Notes under the pieces: model-generated
Seen by the model: only the letters and a program-made list of their open reading frames with translations
What the model was told of the DNA's origin: nothing
Database searches by the model: none
Made by a program: the position numbers and the translations under genes
In this document: positions 1-5,697 of the stretch, one piece after another
How positions within the stretch are numbered: position 1 is the stretch's first letter
Layout: the number at the start of each line of letters is the position of its first letter
Origin: Pseudomonadota bacterium
GTDB taxonomy: Bacteria; Pseudomonadota; Gammaproteobacteria; Xanthomonadales; Xanthomonadaceae
NCBI GenBank assembly: GCA_023392975.1
Contig: JAEWNA010000220.1
Span: forward strand, 1-8,793
Direction of reading: 5' to 3'
DNA: 8,793 nucleotides

Positions 1-1894
1 GCGCGGGCCGCTCGGCGTCGCGCTGACCGTCACGGTGCTGACCTGGGCCGGCGTCGGTGGCTGGATCTTCTGGAACACCAACGTCCGCAACCACTACCGC
101 ACCCCGGACGAGCAGCTCGACCTGCAGGCCCGCTACGAACGCGAGTACGCCAAGTACCGCAACCTGCCGCAGCCGAAGATACTCGCCGCGGACATCGACG
201 TCGACCTGCGCCCGGAGACGCAGTCGATGGTCGCGAACGGCACGTACCGGGTGCACAACCCGCACGCGACGCCGATCCGCGACGTCCACATCGCGATGAT
301 CGACGACGAGACGCTGACCTCGATCGACCTCGGCGATGCGCGGCTCGTGCATCACGACGCCGACGCCGGCTATCGCATCTACCGGCTGGCGAAGCCGCTT
401 GCGCCGGGCGAGGCGCGCACGTTCCGCTTCCGGGTGACGGTCGCCCCGAAGGGATTCACCAACGACGGGGTCGATACGAAGATCGTCGACAACGGCACCT
501 TCTTCAACAACACGCTGTTCCCGTCGTTCGGCTACAACGAGGAGTACCAGATCAGCGACCGCAACGAGCGCCGCAAGCGCGGGCTCGGCGAACCGCAGCG
601 GATGCCGAAGCTGGAGGACGTGGCTGCGCGCCAGTACAACCCGCTGAGCGACGACGCGGACTGGATCGACTTCCGGACCACGCTGTGCACGGCGCCGGAC
701 CAGATCGCGCTGTCGCCCGGCTACCTGGTCCGCGAGTACCGCAACGACGCCGGCCGCCGCTGCTTCCGCTACGAGATGGACCGGCCGATGCTGAACTTCT
801 ACGCGTTCCTGTCAGGGCGCTGGCAGGTGCGGCGCGGGGCGTACAAGGGCGTACCGATCGAGATCTACTACGACCCGAAGCACGCCTACAACGTCGACCG
901 GATGGTTGCCGCGGTGCAGCGCTCGCTGGCGTACTACGAGACCAACTTCACCCCGTACCAGCATCGCCAGGTGCGGATCATCGAGTTCCCGCAGTACGCG
1001 CGTTTCGCCCAGAGCTTCGCCAACACGATCCCGTTCTCGGAGAGCATCGGCTTCATCGCCGACCTCGGCGACGCCGACGACATCGACTACGTGTCCTACG
1101 TCACCGCGCACGAGGTCGCGCACCAGTGGTGGGGCCACCAGGTGGTCGGCGCGAACGTGCAGGGCTGGAGCATGCTGATCGAATCGCTGGCCCAGTACTC
1201 GTCGCTGATGGTGATGGAGAAGGAGTACGGCCGCGGCAAGATGCGCAAGTTCCTGCGATACGAGCTGGACCGCTACCTCGCCGGACGCGCGGGCGAGGTG
1301 GTCGAGGAGCAGCCGCTGTACCGCGTGGAGAACCAGCAGTACATCCACTACCAGAAGGGCTCGCTGGCGTTCTACCGGCTGCGCGAGGAGATCGGCGAGG
1401 ACGCGCTGAACCGGGCGCTGCGCAGGTTCCTGCACGACAACGCCTTCCAGTCGCCGCCGTACACGACGACCCGGGCGCTGCTCGACGACATCCGCGCCGA
1501 GGCCGGCCCGGGCCACGAGGGACTGATCGCCGACCTCTTCGAGAAGATCGCCTTCTACGACAACCGCCTCGAAGCGGCGACCGCGAAGAAGCGCGCCGAC
1601 GGCAAGTACGAGGTGACCCTCGACCTGCGCGCCGCCAAGCGCTACGCCGACGGCAAGGGCAAGGAAACCCCGGGCCGGCTCGACGACTGGATCGAGGTCG
1701 GGGTGTACGCGAAGGCGGCGTCGGGCAAGGAAGCGGACGAGAAGCCGCTGTACCTGCAGCGCCACCACGTCACCGCCGAGCGGACGACGCTGCGCCTCGT
1801 GGTCGACGGCGAGCCGTACGAGGCCGGCTTCGATCCCGACAACAAGCTCATCGACCGGGTGCCGGCCGACAATCGCCGCAAGATCGATCTCTGA
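1..1894 (+). CDS. M1-family metallopeptidase domain, C-terminal part of a membrane-anchored (probably ABC-2 permease-fused) protein; 5' end outside window
   Basis: The frame is open from base 2, so the gene enters from the left; 630 residues are visible. Numbering below starts at the first GTG (base 35), which is probably not the real start. The visible N-terminus, ending near WIFWNTN, is hydrophobic and reads as a final transmembrane helix. It leads into a long hydrophilic peptidase region. The zinc site is HEVAH at residues 359-363, with the third ligand Glu383 in LIES. The transition-state Tyr is probably Tyr439 in YQKG. The usual M1 GAMEN motif is absent; PFSES with Glu336 sits 23 residues before His359, where the amine-binding Glu is expected. 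The spacing from HEXXH to Glu is 19 residues rather than the usual 18. From memory, these traits match proteins in which an ABC-2-type permease is fused to an M1 aminopeptidase, common in xanthomonads. The permease part is not in view, so the fusion is inferred. Substrate is unknown. The gene ends in TGA and converges on the DUF1820 gene. Confidence 0.88.
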   Translation, partial: RGPLGVALTVTVLTWAGVGGWIFWNTNVRNHYRTPDEQLDLQARYEREYAKYRNLPQPKILAADIDVDLRPETQSMVANGTYRVHNPHATPIRDVHIAMIDDETLTSIDLGDARLVHHDADAGYRIYRLAKPLAPGEARTFRFRVTVAPKGFTNDGVDTKIVDNGTFFNNTLFPSFGYNEEYQISDRNERRKRGLGEPQRMPKLEDVAARQYNPLSDDADWIDFRTTLCTAPDQIALSPGYLVREYRNDAGRRCFRYEMDRPMLNFYAFLSGRWQVRRGAYKGVPIEIYYDPKHAYNVDRMVAAVQRSLAYYETNFTPYQHRQVRIIEFPQYARFAQSFANTIPFSESIGFIADLGDADDIDYVSYVTAHEVAHQWWGHQVVGANVQGWSMLIESLAQYSSLMVMEKEYGRGKMRKFLRYELDRYLAGRAGEVVEEQPLYRVENQQYIHYQKGSLAFYRLREEIGEDALNRALRRFLHDNAFQSPPYTTTRALLDDIRAEAGPGHEGLIADLFEKIAFYDNRLEAATAKKRADGKYEVTLDLRAAKRYADGKGKETPGRLDDWIEVGVYAKAASGKEADEKPLYLQRHHVTAERTTLRLVVDGEPYEAGFDPDNKLIDRVPADNRRKIDL

Positions 1895-1904
1895 GCCTGG
1901 ACAC

Positions 1905-1928
1905 GCGGCGGCGCACCTGCGCCGCCGC
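1905..1928. terminator. GC-rich hairpin between convergent genes (possible terminator without U-tract)
   Basis: A perfect 10-bp stem (GCGGCGGCGC pairing with GCGCCGCCGC) closes an ACCT tetraloop. It lies in the 42-bp gap between the ends of the M1 peptidase (+) and the DUF1820 gene (-). No T-run follows on either strand, so it is not a canonical intrinsic terminator. It may still protect 3' ends or aid termination in both directions. GC-rich DNA forms such stems by chance fairly often, so the role is inferred from position. Confidence 0.4.
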
Positions 1929-1936
1929 CGGTCGCG

Positions 1937-2254
1937 TCAGCGCGGCTTCGGCGGCATCGGGAAAGGGGTGACGACCCTTTCGCCGCCGGCGTCGCGGATC
2001 GCGGCCTGGCCCTTCCGTTCGACCTCCTCGACGCGGACGATGCTCTGCATCGGCAGGTGCAGGACGCGGGTGTCGGCGAACTCCTCTCGCAGGCGCTCCT
2101 CCGCGGTGTCGACCAGCAGGCCCTCGTGCACGTCGAACACCAGGTCGGCGACCTCGACGAACCCCCACAGGCCGCCGCTGTTCACCCGGCGCGCGTACAG
2201 CTCGTAGATCTTGCCGTGGTTGTGGAAGGTGACCTTGTAGAGCGTCCTGGACAT
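1937..2254 (-). CDS. DUF1820 family protein
   Basis: This is a complete 105-residue protein starting MSRTLYKVTF and ending PMPPKPR. The N-terminal pattern (YKV-F-N-GK-YE-YAR, residues 6-22), the central GLWGFVEVADLVF segment (28-40), the VDTAEERLREEF stretch (48-59) and the PMQSIVRVEEVE segment (68-79) match my memory of DUF1820, a family of about 100 residues found in gammaproteobacteria. No function is established to my knowledge. There is no signal peptide or membrane segment, so it should be cytoplasmic, and no catalytic motif is evident. The start is the only ATG giving the family-typical N-terminus; longer in-frame extensions run through the rhomboid gene's antisense frame and lack coding character. 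The gene lies 95 bp downstream of the rhomboid gene on the same strand and may share its transcript, although two small dyads lie in the gap. A clear Shine-Dalgarno sequence is not visible. Confidence 0.85.
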   Translation of the reverse strand: MSRTLYKVTFHNHGKIYELYARRVNSGGLWGFVEVADLVFDVHEGLLVDTAEERLREEFADTRVLHLPMQSIVRVEEVERKGQAAIRDAGGERVVTPFPMPPKPR

Positions 2255-2349
2255 GGCGGGATCGAAGTAGGGTGGACCGGGTATTCCCGGGGATGCGGGC
2301 ACGACCGTGCCGGCGCAAGGGTCCGGGCGCTCGGGAGCGGGACGCGGGG
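2255..2349 (-). promoter_or_regulatory. Rhomboid-DUF1820 intergenic gap with two small dyads
   Basis: The 95-bp spacer holds two inverted repeats. One is CCGGG-TATT-CCCGG at 2277-2290 and the other is GGCACG-AC-CGTGCC at 2298-2311. Read on the minus strand they lie 23 to 57 bases ahead of the DUF1820 ATG. No T-run follows either one, so neither is an obvious terminator, and I see no convincing -35/-10 pair. They could be an operator, an mRNA-processing structure, or chance in GC-rich DNA. Confidence 0.25.
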
Positions 2350-3042
2350 TCAGAAGCCGCGATGGCGGCGCAGGCGCCGGGCGATCGCGGCGCGCACCGC
2401 CGCCGCGAACAGCACGCCGAACAGGAAGCCGGCGATGTGCGCGCTCCAGGCGACCGGACCGAAGGCCGGGCCGATGTAGGCGAACCCGACCTGCAGCGCC
2501 GCCCAGACGCCGATCAGCAGCGAGGCCGGCACCCGGATGAATTCGAGGAACAGCCCCAGCGGCAGCACCACGCCGAGCCGTGCCCGGGGGAACAGCGCCA
2601 GGTAGGCGCCGATCACCGCCGAGACCGCGCCGCTGGCGCCGATCAGGGAGCGTTCCGGCCCGCCGATCGTGAACACCGTGGCGAGGTTCGCGACCGCGCC
2701 ACCGAGCAGGAACAGCGCGAGGAACCGCCACGGGCCCATGGCCCGTTCCGCCGGCAGGCCGAAGATCAGCAGGAACACCAGGTTGCCGAGCAGGTGCGCC
2801 CAGTCGGCGTGCAGGAACAGCGCGGTGAACAGCCGCAGCCCGCGGCCCTCGGCCCACAGCGCGTGGAAGGTGTCGGCCGCGACCGGCCCGCCGGTCAGCG
2901 CCCCCCAGCCCAGCAGCAGGGCGGCCTGCCGGCCCTCCGGGCGGGTGCCCACCCAGAGGAAGGTCGCGGCGAGGGCCGCGCAGACCAGCGGGGTGGCCCA
3001 GCGCGGACCGGCCCGGCGGCGGACGGGAAGCTGAACGAACAT
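2350..3042 (-). CDS. Rhomboid family intramembrane serine protease
   Basis: This complete 230-residue, mostly hydrophobic protein has about six predicted membrane segments. Rhomboids cut transmembrane substrates inside the bilayer with a Ser-His dyad. The nucleophile motif GASG is at 135-138 (Ser137). The partner His202 lies in the AHIAGFLFG helix. The conserved HADWAHLLGN segment (His78, His83, Asn87) matches the second-helix HxxxxHxxxN oxyanion-side motif, so all catalytic elements are present. The size and lack of an N-terminal cytosolic domain suggest a minimal rhomboid rather than E. coli-type GlpG. The basic N-terminus (VRRRAGPRW) precedes the first helix, and the basic tail RRLRRHRGF suggests a cytoplasmic C-terminus. 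The natural substrate cannot be told from the neighbours. The start ATG at 3042 is preceded by a weak purine stretch (GGAAGG) about 14 bases upstream, and the gene diverges from the OmpP1 gene. Confidence 0.92.
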   Translation of the reverse strand: MFVQLPVRRRAGPRWATPLVCAALAATFLWVGTRPEGRQAALLLGWGALTGGPVAADTFHALWAEGRGLRLFTALFLHADWAHLLGNLVFLLIFGLPAERAMGPWRFLALFLLGGAVANLATVFTIGGPERSLIGASGAVSAVIGAYLALFPRARLGVVLPLGLFLEFIRVPASLLIGVWAALQVGFAYIGPAFGPVAWSAHIAGFLFGVLFAAAVRAAIARRLRRHRGF

Positions 3043-3098
3043 CGTGGAACGGGGCGCCTTCCGGGTCGACGGGTCCGGAATGAAAGCACATCGGATCG

Positions 3099-3122
3099 CC
3101 GAACGGGCTTGTTAGCGTTCGG
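3099..3122. promoter_or_regulatory. Inverted repeat CCGAACG-N10-CGTTCGG in the divergent promoter region (candidate operator)
   Basis: Two perfect 7-base arms (3099-3105 and 3116-3122) flank a 10-base spacer. The right arm ends 13 bp before the TATAGT -10 box of the OmpP1 gene, so the dyad covers the -35 zone. A protein bound here could repress the porin gene or affect the divergent rhomboid gene. FadL-type genes are controlled by fatty-acid-responsive regulators in other gammaproteobacteria. This sequence does not look like the PsrA half-sites I remember, so no regulator is named. Confidence 0.4.
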
Positions 3123-3141
3123 TTAATGGGCACGGTATAGT
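3112..3141 (+). promoter_or_regulatory. Probable sigma-70 type promoter of the OmpP1 gene
   Basis: TATAGT at 3136-3141 matches the -10 consensus at five of six bases and stands out in this GC-rich sequence. The -35 is poor: TTAGCG at 3112-3117 would give an 18-bp spacer, while the better-looking TTGTTA at 3109-3114 would give 21 bp, which is too long. The weak -35 suggests help from an activator or an upstream element. The transcript would start near 3148 and carry a leader of about 105 bases. Confidence 0.5.
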
Positions 3142-3142
3142 G

Positions 3143-3158
3143 CGTACGGCGTCGTACG
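3143..3158 (+). promoter_or_regulatory. Hairpin/dyad CGTACG-GCGT-CGTACG at the expected transcript start of the OmpP1 gene
   Basis: Two copies of the palindrome CGTACG are separated by GCGT and begin 2 bp after the -10 box. In DNA this could be an operator overlapping +1. In RNA, if transcription starts at the upstream end of the repeat, it would form a 6-bp hairpin with a tetraloop at the very 5' end, a type of structure known to stabilise outer-membrane-protein mRNAs such as ompA. The choice between these is open. Confidence 0.35.
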
Positions 3159-3253
3159 TCGGGAGGGGGCTTCCGGCAGGAACGGCACGGGCGAGGAACA
3201 ACGTCCGGCCGCACGGCGCAGACCACTATCCTGTCCACGGAGACGCAAGCACC

Positions 3254-4615
3254 ATGCACACCCACTCTCGTATCGTCCAGATGTCCGCGCTCGCGCTGGG
3301 CATCGCCGGCGCGCTGGCCTTCGGTCAGGCCCAGGCCTCGGGTTTCCAGCTGAAGGAAAACAGCGCCAAGGCCCTGGGTCGCGCGTTCGCCGGCTCCGGC
3401 GTCGCCCCGGGCGACGCCTCGGTCGTCGCCAACAACCCGGCCGCGATGACCCGCTTCTCGGGCACCACCCTCCAGGCCGACGTCACCCTCATCGACCTCA
3501 ACGCCAAGTTCAGCGGCAGCGGCTACGCCGGTTACGGCACGCCGGTCGCCCAGCCGCTCACCGGCGGCAACGGCGGCAACGCCGGCGACGTCACCCCGGT
3601 GCCGGCCATCTCCTTCATCCACAAGTTCGACAACGGCCTCGCGCTCGGCGCCATGGTCAGCGCGCCGTTCGGCCTGAAGACCGAATACGACGACGCCTGG
3701 ATCGGCCGCTATTCGGCGATCAAGTCGGAAGTGAAGACGGTCGACCTGACCATTTCCGGCGCCTACGAGATCATTCCCGACCGCTTCTCGGTCGGCGCGG
3801 GCATCATCTACGAGACCGGCGAAGCCGAGCTGTCCAAGGCCGTCGACTTCGGCACCGCGCTGTTCGCCAACCCGGCGACCCGCCCGCTGCCCTTCGCCCG
3901 TCCGCAGCTGCGCGACGGCAAGGCCGTCGTCACCGGCGACGACCACAGCTTCGGCTGGATCGTCGGCATGACGTTCCGCCCGACCGACAACCTGTCGTTC
4001 GGTCTGTCGCACCGTTCCGAGATCGACCACGAGCTCGACGGCAAGGTCGACTGGACCGTGCCGGCCGACGTGGCCACGATCTTCGCCTCCAGCCCGACCA
4101 CCTCCTCGCTGTTCAAGGACGGCGGTGCCACCGCCAAGCTCACCACGCCGAGCGTGACCTCGTTCAGCGCCATGTGGCAGGTCAACGACACCCTCGCGCT
4201 GATGGCCGACTACACCCAGACCGACTGGCATTCGCTGCGCGAAGTGCGCATCGACTTCGACAATCCCGATGCAGATTCGGTCGAGCCGTTCAACTGGGGC
4301 GACACGATCTTCTGGTCGATCGGCGCCGAGTACAAGCTGTCCGACGCCTTCACCCTGCGCGGCGGCTATGCCTACGACGAGACCCCGACCACGTTCCACA
4401 CCCGCACCCCGCGCCTGCCCGACGAAGACCGTCGCTGGTACTCGCTGGGCCTGACCTGGAACGTCAGCGACAGCCTGGAACTGAATGCGGCGTACACCCG
4501 CATCCAGCCGGACAAGCCGAAGGTCGGCATCATCGACTCGCAGGGCCACGTGCTGTTCGGCAGCTACAGCAGCGACGTGAACCTGTTCGGCATGTCGGCC
4601 CAGTACAAGTTCTGA
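3254..4615 (+). CDS. FadL/OmpP1-family outer membrane transport protein (complete)
   Basis: This 453-residue outer-membrane beta-barrel belongs to the FadL/OmpP1/TodX family, which moves long-chain fatty acids or other hydrophobic compounds across the outer membrane. Residues 1-28 form a signal peptide (hydrophobic core SALALGIAGALAF, cut after AQA). The mature protein starts SGFQLKENSAKALGRAFAG, a family hallmark (the FadL N-terminal plug), followed by VVANNPAAMTRFSG. The segment APFGLKTEYDDAWIGRY is another family signature. Alternating amphipathic strands follow, and the protein ends in MSAQYKF with the terminal aromatic residue typical of barrels recognised by the Bam machinery. The ATG at 3254 is chosen because it places the signal peptide at the N-terminus and has GGAGA at 3239-3243; an in-frame extension to 3140 would bury the signal. 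A glycine-rich loop lies near GSGYAGYG and GGNGGNAG. Its own promoter and a strong terminator suggest a single-gene transcript. The exact ligand cannot be read from sequence. Confidence 0.93.
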   Translation: MHTHSRIVQMSALALGIAGALAFGQAQASGFQLKENSAKALGRAFAGSGVAPGDASVVANNPAAMTRFSGTTLQADVTLIDLNAKFSGSGYAGYGTPVAQPLTGGNGGNAGDVTPVPAISFIHKFDNGLALGAMVSAPFGLKTEYDDAWIGRYSAIKSEVKTVDLTISGAYEIIPDRFSVGAGIIYETGEAELSKAVDFGTALFANPATRPLPFARPQLRDGKAVVTGDDHSFGWIVGMTFRPTDNLSFGLSHRSEIDHELDGKVDWTVPADVATIFASSPTTSSLFKDGGATAKLTTPSVTSFSAMWQVNDTLALMADYTQTDWHSLREVRIDFDNPDADSVEPFNWGDTIFWSIGAEYKLSDAFTLRGGYAYDETPTTFHTRTPRLPDEDRRWYSLGLTWNVSDSLELNAAYTRIQPDKPKVGIIDSQGHVLFGSYSSDVNLFGMSAQYKF

Positions 4616-4642
4616 TCGCCGCGGCGACCGAACGACACCCGG

Positions 4643-4668
4643 AAAAACCCCGCTTCGGCGGGGTTTTT
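4643..4668. terminator. Bidirectional Rho-independent terminator
   Basis: The sequence is a perfect 11-bp palindrome: AAAAACCCCGC, a TTCG loop, then GCGGGGTTTTT. The stem is strong, the UUCG tetraloop is extra stable, and a T-run follows on both strands. It sits 28 bases after the OmpP1 stop codon and 64 bases past the stop of the convergent GST-like gene, so it can end transcription of both. It is the clearest non-coding element in the window. Confidence 0.93.
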
Positions 4669-4731
4669 CTTTGCCTGCGCGACGGGCAGGGCGGAAGAAG
4701 ACCCGGGCCGCCGGGTGCGAGTGCGGACGGC

Positions 4732-5394
4732 TCAGCGCGCGGCGGCCGGATCCGCTTCCGCCTCGGGTGGCGGCGCGTCGAACCGGTACGGCGTCGCCTG
4801 CGCCGACGGGCGCACGCGGAAGGCGTCCGCGAACGCGGTGAGTCGCGGCATCGCCGTCAGGTCCAGCGGATTGCGGAACGGCAGGTGTTCCAGCAGCGCG
4901 AACAGGCCGAGGTCGAACAGCGCGATGCGGTCGTCGGGCAGGGTCGTGCGGATGCCGGGCCACTCGCCGTCGAGCCAGGCCAGGCAGCCGACCAGGCTCG
5001 CGCGGCGCTTGTGCGAGGTCGGGTCGGGCGGGCGCTTCGAGACGATCTCGTGGAACACGACCTCGACCTGCGCCGCCATCGCGTGCGCCAGCACCTCGTG
5101 CGCGTTCATGCACAGCGGGTCGCGGGCCTGTTCGGGCAGGAACACGCGGTCGGCGCCGCCCGGCGTGCGGCGCACCAGCCAGCGGCAGGCGTTGGCGCTG
5201 CCCCAGACCACGGTGTCGCCGTCGCGCAGTGCCGGCAGCTTCAGCGCCGGGTTGCCGCCGTAGTTGGCCGGGTCGTCGCTCAGCAGGTCGTGGATCGGCG
5301 AGAGGACGTACGGGACGGCGAGTTCGTGCGCGAGCAGCCGCACCTGGCGGGTGTAGTGCGAACTCTGCCGGCCGAGCAGCGTGAGCGTGGACAT
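4732..5394 (-). CDS. Glutathione S-transferase family protein
   Basis: This is a complete 220-residue cytosolic protein with the usual GST length and layout. Residues 1-75 look like a thioredoxin-like domain. Ser11/Ser12 in GRQSSHYTRQ sit at the catalytic position, NPALKLPAL (48-56) holds the likely cis-proline Pro54, and WGSANACRWL (64-73) holds Ser66, expected to bind the gamma-glutamyl part of glutathione. Residues from about 95 are the helical C-terminal domain, with Asp161 in ALFDLGLFALLEHL fitting the conserved folding core. The tail from about 205 (PPPEAEADPAAAR) is probably disordered. The ATG at 5394 is chosen because it starts the beta-strand directly; the upstream in-frame extension overlaps the divergent zinc-finger gene. 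GSTs conjugate or reduce with glutathione, but the substrate is unknown here. It ends toward the OmpP1 gene with a shared terminator. Confidence 0.88.
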   Translation of the reverse strand: MSTLTLLGRQSSHYTRQVRLLAHELAVPYVLSPIHDLLSDDPANYGGNPALKLPALRDGDTVVWGSANACRWLVRRTPGGADRVFLPEQARDPLCMNAHEVLAHAMAAQVEVVFHEIVSKRPPDPTSHKRRASLVGCLAWLDGEWPGIRTTLPDDRIALFDLGLFALLEHLPFRNPLDLTAMPRLTAFADAFRVRPSAQATPYRFDAPPPEAEADPAAAR

Positions 5395-5488
5395 GGCGAG
5401 GCCTGTCGTCGGGGCGTCGGCGCATCGTAACGGCGACGGGCATGCCGGCTGGGCTAGAATGCGGGCTCCGCGCAGGACAGACCGTGCC
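5395..5488. promoter_or_regulatory. Divergent promoter region between the GST-like and zinc-finger genes; -10 TAGAAT at 5455-5460
   Basis: The 94-bp gap must hold start signals in both directions. For the plus strand, TAGAAT at 5455-5460 (in GCTAGAAT) matches five of six -10 bases and lies 28 bases before the zinc-finger ATG. The -35 is weak; GCGACG at 5433-5438 gives a 16-bp spacer. AGGA at 5474-5477 can serve as the ribosome site. An 8-bp palindrome GGCATGCC at 5439-5446 and an imperfect dyad (arms at 5415-5422 and 5431-5438, seven of eight paired) lie just upstream. For the minus strand I see only a weak TACGAT-like -10. Confidence 0.5.
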
Positions 5489-5680
5489 ATGACCGCCCAG
5501 CCCGCCCAAGCCAACGCCCAGCAACGCTACGAAGTGCACCGCAGCGACCTGCCGCTGAGCTGCCCGACCCCGGAAATGGCGCTGTGGAACTCGCATCCGC
5601 GGGTGTATCTCGCGATCGAGGCCGAGGGGGGCGCCTCCACCTGCCCGTACTGCGGCGCGCAGTACGTCCTGATCGATTGA
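5489..5680 (+). CDS. CHCC-type zinc-finger domain protein (NDUFS6-like)
   Basis: This complete 63-residue protein has potential zinc ligands Cys25 (LSCPTPEM), His36 (SHPRVYL), Cys52 and Cys55 (TCPYCGAQY). The order C-x10-H-x15-C-x2-C, with HPRVYL and CPYCGAQY, matches the zf-CHCC family (PF10276), whose mitochondrial relative is the complex I subunit NDUFS6. Bacterial members are small soluble proteins of unclear function, often carried by proteobacteria. The N-terminus (MTAQPAQANAQQ) is probably disordered. The ATG at 5489 fits the -10 box at 5455 and an AGGA at 5474-5477. The next gene starts 17 bases after its stop, so it is probably the first gene of an LPS glycosyltransferase transcript. 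I do not infer a role in sugar transfer from that alone. Confidence 0.88.
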   Translation: MTAQPAQANAQQRYEVHRSDLPLSCPTPEMALWNSHPRVYLAIEAEGGASTCPYCGAQYVLID

Positions 5681-5697
5681 CCGCGGCCGTCGGCGCC

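Noticed and set aside
2272..3126. A 284-codon plus-strand open frame opposite the rhomboid gene
   Set aside because: The translation is Arg/Gln/Glu-rich with no motif, while the minus strand has an intact rhomboid with both catalytic residues.
3140..3253. In-frame N-terminal extension of the OmpP1 gene from GTG at 3140
   Set aside because: It would overlap the -10 box and place 38 residues before a classical signal peptide. The ATG at 3254 has a ribosome site and fits the family.
5395..5514. In-frame N-terminal extension of the GST-like gene to 5514
   Set aside because: The extension overlaps the divergent promoter and the zinc-finger coding start; the GST fold begins right at the ATG at 5394.
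5584..5697. Upstream start for the GT4 gene inside the zinc-finger gene
   Set aside because: The added 38 residues are an Arg-rich out-of-frame reading of the zinc-finger codons, and the GT-B fold starts just after 5698.
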